A stretch of DNA of 6,857 bases from Mycobacterium sp. (GTDB lineage: Bacteria > Actinomycetota > Actinomycetes > Mycobacteriales > Mycobacteriaceae): positions 1-6,857 of the forward strand of contig VERS01000113.1 of NCBI GenBank assembly GCA_018882545.1, given 5' to 3'. Shown here piece after piece: positions 1 to 5,274 of this stretch. Position 1 is the first letter of the stretch. Each line of letters opens with the position of its first letter. Under the pieces are notes generated by a model, which was not told where the DNA came from, ran no database searches, and was given only the letters and a program-made list of their open reading frames with translations. The position numbers and the translations under genes were made by a program.

Positions 1-1
1 C

Positions 2-601
2 GACAACCCGCAGGCCGCCGCCGCGCTGGGCTATGTGATCGGCCTGATCAACACCGACCACGTCGCCCCGCCGGCCTCGGACACCAACGACAACGGCGAC
101 TTCTCCCGCAACCAGTTCCTGTCCGGGCGGATGGCGGTGTTCCAGTCCGGCACCTACAACCTGGCCCAGGTCGCCGGCCAGGCCCGGTTCCGCTGGGGTG
201 TGGTGATGCTGCCCGCCGGACCGGCCGGGCGGGTCAGCGTGACCAACGGCATTGTGGCAGCGGGTAATCCGGCGACCGAGCACCCCGAAGCTGTCCGCGC
301 GGTGCTGGACTGGCTGGGCGGGCCGGGGAACGCCTACCTGGGCCGCAGCGGTGCGGCGATCCCCGCGGTGCTCTCCGCCCAGCCGGTCTACTTCGACTAC
401 TGGCGGGACAATGGGGTGGACGTCACACCCTTCTTCGCGGTGCTCGACGGGCCGCGCATCGCAGCCCCGGGTGGGGTTGGTTTCGCCGCGGGTTTCCAGG
501 CCATCAAACCGTTCTTCGACGAGATATTCCTGGGCCGCCGGCCGGTGCCCGACACCCTGGCCGCGGCCCAACGTGCGGCCAATGCCGCCGCACAGCGCTG
601 A
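2..601 (+). CDS. ABC-transporter solute-binding protein, C-terminal part (UspC-like sugar binder), 5' truncated
   Basis: The reading frame is open from base 2 and ends at TGA 599-601, giving 199 visible residues; a GTG at 35 is internal, not the start. The content fits the C-terminal lobe of an extracellular family-1 solute-binding protein, the lipoprotein that captures a sugar and delivers it to a membrane permease. Visible signs are the 'FLSGRMAVFQSG' segment, typical of the region where these proteins describe a failed or allowed ligand conformation, then 'WGVVMLPAGPAG' and a 'VTNGIVAAGN' stretch, followed by a helix-rich tail ending in Ala/Arg repeats. The N-terminal lobe and any lipobox lie outside the window. 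In M. tuberculosis the uspABC amino-sugar importer genes sit on the same strand close to the ECF pair found next here, so UspC is the best guess, but this is synteny from memory and not proof. It converges on the EcfT gene with 23 nt between stops. Confidence 0.82.
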   Translation, partial: DNPQAAAALGYVIGLINTDHVAPPASDTNDNGDFSRNQFLSGRMAVFQSGTYNLAQVAGQARFRWGVVMLPAGPAGRVSVTNGIVAAGNPATEHPEAVRAVLDWLGGPGNAYLGRSGAAIPAVLSAQPVYFDYWRDNGVDVTPFFAVLDGPRIAAPGGVGFAAGFQAIKPFFDEIFLGRRPVPDTLAAAQRAANAAAQR

Positions 602-624
602 CCGACCCGCCCGGGCCTGCGGAA

Positions 625-1449
625 CTAGCTGCCGCCCAGACCCTTGACCTCCAGCACGATCGCCAGCACCGAGACGGCGGCCACGATGCCCAGCACCACC
701 CAATCCAGCCGTCCGGGCCGCGAGGGAGCGGCCGAGATCTGTCCGGTGCCGCCGCGGGCGGTGATGGCGTCGCCCATCTCGTCGGCCCGGCGCAGCGCCA
801 CCGTGACCCCGGCGGCCAGCAGGTCGACGAGGTCGGCCAGCCACCGCCGGCGGCGGACCCGGCCGTCGGGCATCACCGGACGCGGCCGAAGACGCCGGGC
901 GGCGTAGAGCAACCGGAACTCGTCGAGCAGCATCGGGAACGCCCGCAGCGCCAGCGCCAACGCCACCGCCCAGTCGTCGATCGGAATCCGCAGCCACTTC
1001 AGCGGCCGGCCCAGAGTGGCGATGGCCGGTGCGACGTCGGCGACGTTGGTGGTCCAGGAGATCATCGCCCCCAGCGCCAACAGCACAACCGAGAGGGCGG
1101 TGAAGCGCAGGAACTTCAGCAGCCCGCCGACCTCGACGTCGTAGGTCCACAGTTGCAGTACCGGCTGCCCGCCGCCCAGCGTCGCGGTGAACGCACCGAG
1201 CAGCAGCAGGATCCACAGCCAGCGCGGGATCGACGGCACCGTGCCGCGCGGGATCCGGGCCAACCGGATCGCGACCACGACCAGCAGGGCCATCAGGCCG
1301 ATCGCGATCCAGCCCGGGTAAAACGACAGCAACAGCGAAACCGCAAACACCACAATCAGTTTGGTGCCCGCCCACAATTCGTGGATCACCGACGTCCCGG
1401 GGACCGGGCGCAACAGGACCACGGGACGGCGCTGGCGGGTTGCGGTCAT
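625..1449 (-). CDS. ecfT: ECF transporter transmembrane coupling protein EcfT (CbiQ family, Rv2325c-like)
   Basis: This 274-residue membrane protein is the T component of an energy-coupling-factor importer. It links ATP hydrolysis in the two ATPase domains to movement of the substrate-binding S domain. Hydrophobic segments lie near residues 29-43, 46-62, 77-92, 112-130 and 248-266. The cytoplasmic coupling region between them contains amphipathic helices (about 158-232). The second Ala-Arg-Gly coupling motif is intact at residues 231-233 in '[10 protein letters not shown]', whereas the first site reads Ala-Arg-Arg (184-186, '[10 protein letters not shown]'). The ATG at 1449 overlaps the TGA of the upstream S/A/A' fusion gene as ATGA, so translation is probably coupled. 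The stop is TAG at 625-627. The length is close to that of the M. tuberculosis homologue as I recall it (about 280). The substrate is unknown; CbiQ-family naming does not make it a cobalt transporter. Confidence 0.9.
   Translation of the reverse strand: MTATRQRRPVVLLRPVPGTSVIHELWAGTKLIVVFAVSLLLSFYPGWIAIGLMALLVVVAIRLARIPRGTVPSIPRWLWILLLLGAFTATLGGGQPVLQLWTYDVEVGGLLKFLRFTALSVVLLALGAMISWTTNVADVAPAIATLGRPLKWLRIPIDDWAVALALALRAFPMLLDEFRLLYAARRLRPRPVMPDGRVRRRRWLADLVDLLAAGVTVALRRADEMGDAITARGGTGQISAAPSRPGRLDWVVLGIVAAVSVLAIVLEVKGLGGS
1446..1449 (-). promoter_or_regulatory. ATGA stop-start overlap coupling the fusion gene to ecfT
   Basis: On the minus strand these four bases read ATGA: the ATG starts ecfT and the TGA ends the S/A/A' fusion gene. 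Such overlaps normally let the ribosome that ends the first gene restart on the second, which would keep the T component in step with the fused S/A/A' protein. The coupling itself is inferred. Confidence 0.8.
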
Positions 1450-3551
1450 GTCGGCTCTCCGCTCACAGCGGCATCACCGGCTGGTGCCAGCACTCCGCGG
1501 TCCAGATGCAGGGTGCGCGGGCAGAGCTCCTCCAGCCCGGCGAAGTCGTGCGAGATGACGATGACGGTCAGCCCGGTGTTGAGCCGGAGGTCGGTCAGCA
1601 GCCGCAGCAGACCGCGCTGGCTGGCCGCATCCAGCCCGGCCAGCGGCTCGTCGAGGATGAGGGCCTGCGGCCAGCGGGCCAGCAGACCGGCGATCACCAC
1701 CCGGCGCATCTGGCCGCCGCTGAGTTGGTCCACACGCCGCCCGGCCAGCGATCCGTCCAGGCCGACGGTGGCCAGGGCCGACACCACCCGGCCGGTGTCG
1801 TACGGCGAAAAGCCCGCGGCGGAGGCCACTTCCAGATCCACCCGGCTGCGCAGCAACTGCAGGCGGGCGGCCTGGAATGCGATCGCCACATCGCCCACGC
1901 ACTCGTCGGCCGGCCTGCCGCGCACCAGACACTCGCCGGTGGTGGGCGTGATCAGCCCGGCCATGATCCACGCCAGGGTCGACTTGCCCGAGCCGTTACC
2001 GCCGTGGATGAGCAGGCCGTCGCCCTCGTTGACGGTGAAACTGACATCCCGCAGGGCGGTCTTGGCCCACGGGGTGCCGCTGCCGTAGTCGTGGCCGATG
2101 CCGCGCAACTGCAGCACCGGTTCGCCGGTGTGGCCGGCGGTCGCCGCCGGGCTGACGGTCGCGGTCGGCGCCGCGGCCGGGTCGACCATCACCATGTTGT
2201 CCTGGGATTCGCTGAGATTGACGGTGCGGTCGGCGATCTCGGCTTCGTTGTTGTAGTGCGTGATGTGAACCAGCGCCATGTCGTGGTGCTCGGTCAGCCC
2301 GGACAGCACGCTCAGCAGTCCGTCGCGGCCGCGCTGATCGACCATGGTGGTGATCTCGTCGGCGATCAGGATGGCCGGCTGGCGTGCCAGCGCCGCAGCC
2401 ACCGCCAACCGCTGCAGTTCCCCGCCGGACAGACCGCCGGTGTCACGTTCGCCCATCCCGGTCAACCCCACCTCGTCGAGCAGTCCGGCGACGTCGGTGC
2501 TGGTTCCCGGTGGCAACCCCCACACCACGTCATCGGCCACCCGGCTGCCCAGCACCTGGCTCTCCGGGTGCTGCATCACCACGGCCGTGCCGCCCAGTTG
2601 TCCCAGACCCACCGCGCCCGGGCGCTCGATGCGCCCCGAGGTGGGTGCTCGGCCGCACAGCAGCAGCATCAGCGTGGTCTTGCCCGAGCCGTTGGCCCCG
2701 ACCACGGCGATGTGATCCCCGGGGTCGATGGACATGCTCAGCGGCCGCAGGGCGTCGTGGTCGGCCCCCGGGTAGCGGAACCTGGCCTGGTCGAGCCGGA
2801 CCGGCACCGGCCCAACCGGGGCGCTTTGCGGACCGGATTGCGAACTGGCGTCGAGTTTGTGGACGTCGGGAATGCCGCGCAGCCGTTCCAGCACCCGGCC
2901 CAGGGCCCACCAGCCGACCAGGGAGACCACCACGATGGTGAAGATGGCGTAGCCCATGATCAGCACCGGCCAGTACTGGATGGCGGTGTTGAACATCGAT
3001 CGGGTCTGCTCGACGGACTGCCGGAAGGCCTCACCGGCGATCGGCAGGCCGGACATGAAGTTCAGGGTGCCGTTGACGTTGGCCGAGAGCGCGTCGAGCA
3101 CCAGCGTCCGCAGCCGCACCAGGATCAGCAGCACCCCGATGATCCACAGCCCGTTGAGGATGCCGGCGATGAGGGACACCGCGATCACCGTGGGCGTGCC
3201 GCGGCCGCGCCGCTTGATGATGCCGGCCATACCGCCGACGTAGGCGCAGTTCAGCACCACCATGAACCCGCTGATGCCGGCGATCAGGAAGGTGATGGAT
3301 GCCGCGGCGAAGGCGGCCGCGAGCAGCACCCGCAGCCGGTAGCGATAGCCGAGCAGTCCCATCGGCACCGCGACCAGCAGCGATACCCCGCCGGCGAAGG
3401 GAACCACCACGGAGATGATGGCCAGCGCCGCGCTCAGCGCGGCCATCACCGCGGCCTGCGCCATCTCCACCGGCGTGAGCGCCTTCCCGGGAGAGGCTGA
3501 CGTCGGCTCCTGGGGCCGCAGCGCCGGCGCCTCGGGCCGGGTCGACGTCAT
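1446..3551 (-). CDS. ECF transporter fusion protein: membrane (S-type) domain plus two EcfA ATPase domains (Rv2326c-like)
   Basis: A 701-residue fusion joins three ECF modules. Residues 30-220 hold about six hydrophobic segments, placed where a substrate-binding S component would be and resembling DUF2232-type membrane domains. The first ATPase domain (about 250-450) has Walker A GANGSGKT (285-292), Q-loop Q327 with the EcfA-type 'HPESQ' helix, signature LSGGE (374-378), Walker B ending in D398-E399 and switch H432. An Ala/Thr/Pro-rich linker (455-475) leads to the second domain (478-690): Walker A GGNGSGKS (517-524), Q560, signature LSGGQ (610-614), Walker B 'LILDEP' with E635, and H668. All catalytic residues are present in both domains. 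I chose ATG 3551 because the frame remains open upstream to 3698 only by running through the end of the bestrophin gene, and the extension has Arg/Trp-rich non-membrane composition; 701 residues also fits the family (about 697 in M. tuberculosis). No clear Shine-Dalgarno precedes it. Transported substrate unknown. Confidence 0.92.
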   Translation of the reverse strand: MTSTRPEAPALRPQEPTSASPGKALTPVEMAQAAVMAALSAALAIISVVVPFAGGVSLLVAVPMGLLGYRYRLRVLLAAAFAAASITFLIAGISGFMVVLNCAYVGGMAGIIKRRGRGTPTVIAVSLIAGILNGLWIIGVLLILVRLRTLVLDALSANVNGTLNFMSGLPIAGEAFRQSVEQTRSMFNTAIQYWPVLIMGYAIFTIVVVSLVGWWALGRVLERLRGIPDVHKLDASSQSGPQSAPVGPVPVRLDQARFRYPGADHDALRPLSMSIDPGDHIAVVGANGSGKTTLMLLLCGRAPTSGRIERPGAVGLGQLGGTAVVMQHPESQVLGSRVADDVVWGLPPGTSTDVAGLLDEVGLTGMGERDTGGLSGGELQRLAVAAALARQPAILIADEITTMVDQRGRDGLLSVLSGLTEHHDMALVHITHYNNEAEIADRTVNLSESQDNMVMVDPAAAPTATVSPAATAGHTGEPVLQLRGIGHDYGSGTPWAKTALRDVSFTVNEGDGLLIHGGNGSGKSTLAWIMAGLITPTTGECLVRGRPADECVGDVAIAFQAARLQLLRSRVDLEVASAAGFSPYDTGRVVSALATVGLDGSLAGRRVDQLSGGQMRRVVIAGLLARWPQALILDEPLAGLDAASQRGLLRLLTDLRLNTGLTVIVISHDFAGLEELCPRTLHLDRGVLAPAGDAAVSGEPT

Positions 3552-3615
3552 TGCTTGATTCTGCCAGCCGCCCCGACCACCGGGGTGCTGCGACCTACCG
3601 CGCGAGCCGAGCCGC

Positions 3616-4503
3616 TCACATCCAGACGATCGCCTTCGCGTCCTGGGGCGGCACTGCCAGGGGATGCCGGGCTCCCAGCAGGTTGGCGGTGACCCCACTG
3701 CAGATCCGGTACATCGGGATGTCGAACACGCTGTTGTTCATCGGCTGCTCGATGAAATGTCCCAGTCGCTCGGCCACGATGAACGTCGTCATCAGCAGCG
3801 CCCCGACGACGACGCTGCCCGGGTAGTGACTGTTGCCGTCAAGCCGACTGAAGGCCATGATCCCGAAGAACCACGCCACGCCCTGGATGAACAGGTCGTA
3901 GTGCAGCGGCACCGGTTCGTTGCGGATGCGCTCCAGGCCGCTCTGGGCACTGGCCGCACCGGTGTTCGCCGTCATCAGCAGCAGCCGATCCTGGGCGGTG
4001 ATGTGCCCGCCCCCGGCCAGCCGTTGAATATCGGCGGCCTGCCGGTTCAGCAGGTCGACAGCGTCGACGTCCGGCGGGTCCTCCGGTGTCAGGTCGGGCA
4101 CCCCGTCGCGGACCGGGACGCCGCGCATCTCGGCGGCCAACTGCCAGCAGTAGCGCACCTGACGGCGGCGCATCCGGTCCAGAACGCCGGCCATCTCCGG
4201 TGAACCGTCATCGAGGGAGGCCAACCCGTAGCTCAGCGAGCGGGCGTTGATGATGATGCCGCCCCACAGGGTGCGGGCCTCCCACCATCGGTTGTAGGCG
4301 GTGGTGTTGCGGAAGCCGATGAACACCGACGCGCCGATACCGAGCACCGACAGCACCGCCGCCGCGTATTCGCTCTGTGCCGCGTCGGGAACCGGCAGCA
4401 GCAGCCCGATGGTCACCGCAATCGCCAGAAAGGTGAATCTGAGTTGCCAGAGCACCACTGCGACCACCCACAGCGGCCCCAGCCGCCCGACCGTCCTGAT
4501 CAT
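3616..4503 (-). CDS. Bestrophin-family ion channel (YneE/UPF0187 type)
   Basis: This 295-residue integral membrane protein belongs to the bestrophin family, pentameric ion channels of the cytoplasmic membrane. Animal members conduct chloride, while a characterised bacterial homologue from Klebsiella conducts cations, so ion selectivity here is open. The hallmark block [18 protein letters not shown] (residues 64-81) follows directly after the second hydrophobic helix. Other family blocks are '[13 protein letters not shown]' (190-202) and '[18 protein letters not shown]' (251-268). Hydrophobic helices lie near 11-37, 47-63, 203-218 and 228-245, as expected. I chose ATG 4503, with GGGGTG about 11 nt upstream. 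The frame continues open to 4860 but that extension would read straight through the tRNA gene, and 295 residues is the normal bacterial length. It starts 38 nt after the tRNA and ends 64 nt before the ECF fusion gene, both on the same strand. A physiological link to the transporter is only a possibility. Confidence 0.93.
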   Translation of the reverse strand: MIRTVGRLGPLWVVAVVLWQLRFTFLAIAVTIGLLLPVPDAAQSEYAAAVLSVLGIGASVFIGFRNTTAYNRWWEARTLWGGIIINARSLSYGLASLDDGSPEMAGVLDRMRRRQVRYCWQLAAEMRGVPVRDGVPDLTPEDPPDVDAVDLLNRQAADIQRLAGGGHITAQDRLLLMTANTGAASAQSGLERIRNEPVPLHYDLFIQGVAWFFGIMAFSRLDGNSHYPGSVVVGALLMTTFIVAERLGHFIEQPMNNSVFDIPMYRICSGVTANLLGARHPLAVPPQDAKAIVWM

Positions 4504-4541
4504 CGGTCGACATTCACCCCAGACCTGGCCACCGGAACCTG

Positions 4542-4614
4542 CTCCCCCGGATGGACTCGAACCATCAACCGCCCGATTAACAGTCGGGAGCTCTGCCAGT
4601 TGAGCTACAGGGGA
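4542..4614 (-). tRNA. asnT: tRNA-Asn (anticodon GTT)
   Basis: The minus strand folds into a complete 73-nt cloverleaf. The acceptor stem TCCCCTG pairs with CGGGGGA (one T-G pair). The D stem is GCTC/GAGC, the anticodon stem CCCGA/TCGGG encloses loop CTGTTAA with anticodon GTT, the variable loop is CGGTT, and the T arm is GATGG-TTCGAGT-CCATC. The discriminator base is G. CCA is not encoded and must be added after transcription. It inserts asparagine during translation. A tRNA-Asn near dnaG agrees with what I recall of mycobacterial gene order. The bestrophin gene begins 38 nt downstream. Confidence 0.97.
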
Positions 4615-4623
4615 CCGCACCCA

Positions 4624-4640
4624 CCCGTCGGCGGGACGGG
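4624..4640. repeat. Short inverted repeat in the tRNA 5' leader
   Basis: CCCGTC (4624-4629) and GACGGG (4635-4640) form a perfect 6-bp stem with a 5-nt loop, which could be extended past a bulge by flanking CA/TG-type pairs. It lies between the tRNA 5' end and its presumed start site, so it might form in the precursor 5' leader removed by RNase P. In DNA this GC-rich it may also be chance. Confidence 0.3.
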
Positions 4641-4645
4641 GTGAA

Positions 4646-4676
4646 ACTTTAGCGTACCGACGGTCCCGATCGTCAG
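4646..4676 (-). promoter_or_regulatory. Possible SigA-type promoter for tRNA-Asn
   Basis: Reading the minus strand, CTGACG (4671-4676) resembles the -35 TTGACA, and TAAAGT (4646-4651) fits the mycobacterial -10 pattern TANNNT with a 19-nt spacer. Two alternatives share the same area: GCTAAA at 17 nt and TACGCT (4651-4656) at 14 nt. Transcription would start about 25 nt before the tRNA 5' end. The exact -10 cannot be fixed by eye. Confidence 0.45.
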
Positions 4677-4740
4677 GCAGGATGGGGGCAGCCGGCACAG
4701 CGGAGCTGGACCGGCAAGCTCGAGTGGGACCAGCACAGCA

Positions 4741-4747
4741 GAGGGAG
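4741..4747 (+). promoter_or_regulatory. Ribosome binding site that fixes the GTG start at 4753
   Basis: GAGGGAG ends 5 nt before the GTG at 4753, a good Shine-Dalgarno match at normal spacing. It supports the non-ATG start for the small membrane protein. No convincing promoter for this gene could be picked out of the 138-nt gap at 4615-4752. Confidence 0.7.
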
Positions 4748-4752
4748 CACAG

Positions 4753-4986
4753 GTGATCGGGTATGTGGCCGTGCTGGCAGCGGGCTATGTGTTGGGCACC
4801 AAGGCCGGCCGGGACCGCTACGAGCAGATCGTCGGCACCTACCGGACGCTGACCGGACACCCGGCCACCAAGTCGGTGATCGACGCGGGCCGTCGCAAGA
4901 TCGCCGAGCGCGTCTCGCCGGATCCGGCGATGGTCGAACTGACGCCGATCGAGGACGTCGATTCCGTCGACCGCGTCAGGGATTGA
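4753..4986 (+). CDS. Small membrane-anchored protein of unknown function (Rv2342-like)
   Basis: This 77-residue protein starts with GTG behind a strong ribosome binding site. Residues 2-16 form a short Gly/Ala/Val-rich hydrophobic helix, followed at once by a charged segment, 'GTKAGRDRYEQIVGTYR' (15-31). That combination, a glycine-rich anchor then a basic amphipathic helix, is common in small actinobacterial membrane proteins. The middle is an Arg/Lys-rich helix (40-54) and the tail is acidic (62-77, with many Asp and Glu). Size, position beside dnaG and orientation match the conserved hypothetical protein Rv2342 of M. tuberculosis as I recall it. No enzymatic motif is visible. The gene runs towards, and overlaps by 11 bp, the small secreted-protein gene on the other strand. 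It is divergent from the tRNA. Function unknown. Confidence 0.85.
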   Translation: MIGYVAVLAAGYVLGTKAGRDRYEQIVGTYRTLTGHPATKSVIDAGRRKIAERVSPDPAMVELTPIEDVDSVDRVRD

Positions 4987-5239
4987 TGCCCTGGTTGATC
5001 GTCGTGCCCGGCATCAGCGGGCCGGAGGTGATACCCAGCCCGTTGCCGTAGCCCGGACCCCAGACGCCGAAGTTCGGCGTGCCGATATACGTCGGCTGTC
5101 CATTGGAGTACCCCATGCAGATGCCGTCGTCTCGCGAACCGAGCCAGGCCGGGCACTGGCCGGTGGCCGACGCGGTGGGCGCGGCGGCCAACACGGCGGC
5201 GCCGGCCAGGGCGACCGACAGCGCGACGCGGATCCTCAT
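4976..5239 (-). CDS. Small secreted protein with Sec signal peptide, function unknown
   Basis: This 87-residue protein has a classic Sec signal peptide: basic start (Arg2, Arg4), hydrophobic core (about 5-20) and an A-S-A cleavage site at 23-25. It lacks a lipobox cysteine, so it should be released or held in the cell envelope rather than lipidated. The mature chain would be about 62 residues, with two cysteines (29 and 41) that could form one disulfide, and it is rich in Gly, Pro, Asn, Tyr and Trp, e.g. 'GTPNFGVWGPGYGNGLG' (53-69). Few charged residues occur after residue 38. I do not recognise a characterised function, although small Gly/Pro/Tyr-rich exported proteins of this style are common in mycobacteria. 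The ATG at 5239 has no clear Shine-Dalgarno but lies exactly where a leaderless start would be for the promoter at 5246-5274. The 3' end overlaps the opposing small membrane-protein gene by 11 bp. Confidence 0.83.
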   Translation of the reverse strand: MRIRVALSVALAGAAVLAAAPTASATGQCPAWLGSRDDGICMGYSNGQPTYIGTPNFGVWGPGYGNGLGITSGPLMPGTTINQGINP

Positions 5240-5245
5240 GGGATA

Positions 5246-5274
5246 ACCATACCGCCCAGGGCTCAGGCGGTCAG
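5246..5274 (-). promoter_or_regulatory. Leaderless SigA-type promoter for the small secreted protein, inside the dnaG 3' end
   Basis: On the minus strand CTGACC (5269-5274) serves as a -35 and TATGGT (5246-5251) as a -10, separated by 17 nt. TATGGT fits the mycobacterial TANNNT consensus. The -10 occupies positions -12 to -7 relative to the A of the ATG at 5239, so transcription should begin at the start codon itself, which is the hallmark of leaderless mycobacterial mRNAs. The absence of a good ribosome binding site agrees. The -35 lies within the last codons of dnaG. Start-site mapping has not been done. Confidence 0.68.

Noticed and set aside
602..624. Bidirectional terminator between the convergent solute-binding and ecfT genes
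   Set aside because: Only the short palindrome GCCCGGGC (609-616) is present, without a T-run on either side.
1440..3500. Very long plus-strand open frame (686 codons) opposite the ECF fusion gene
   Set aside because: Its product is a low-complexity His/Gln/Arg/Gly-rich chain with no domain, as expected for the antisense of a GC-rich gene. The minus-strand frame has two complete ATPase domains with all motifs.
3571..3585. Hairpin CCCCG-ACCAC-CGGGG between the bestrophin and ECF genes as a terminator
   Set aside because: Only a 5-bp stem and no U-tract follows on either strand; such stems are frequent in DNA this GC-rich.
3552..3698. Possible 49-residue N-terminal extension of the ECF fusion protein
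   Set aside because: It would overlap the bestrophin coding end, has Arg/Trp/Gly-rich non-membrane composition, and makes the protein longer than its family.
4542..4614. tRNA-Asn as an integration site for a mobile element
   Set aside because: I saw no duplicated tRNA 3' end, integrase or composition change nearby; the flanking genes look like ordinary core genes.
4504..4860. Possible 119-residue N-terminal extension of the bestrophin
   Set aside because: It would translate through the tRNA-Asn gene and overlap the small plus-strand gene. The family length is met from ATG 4503.
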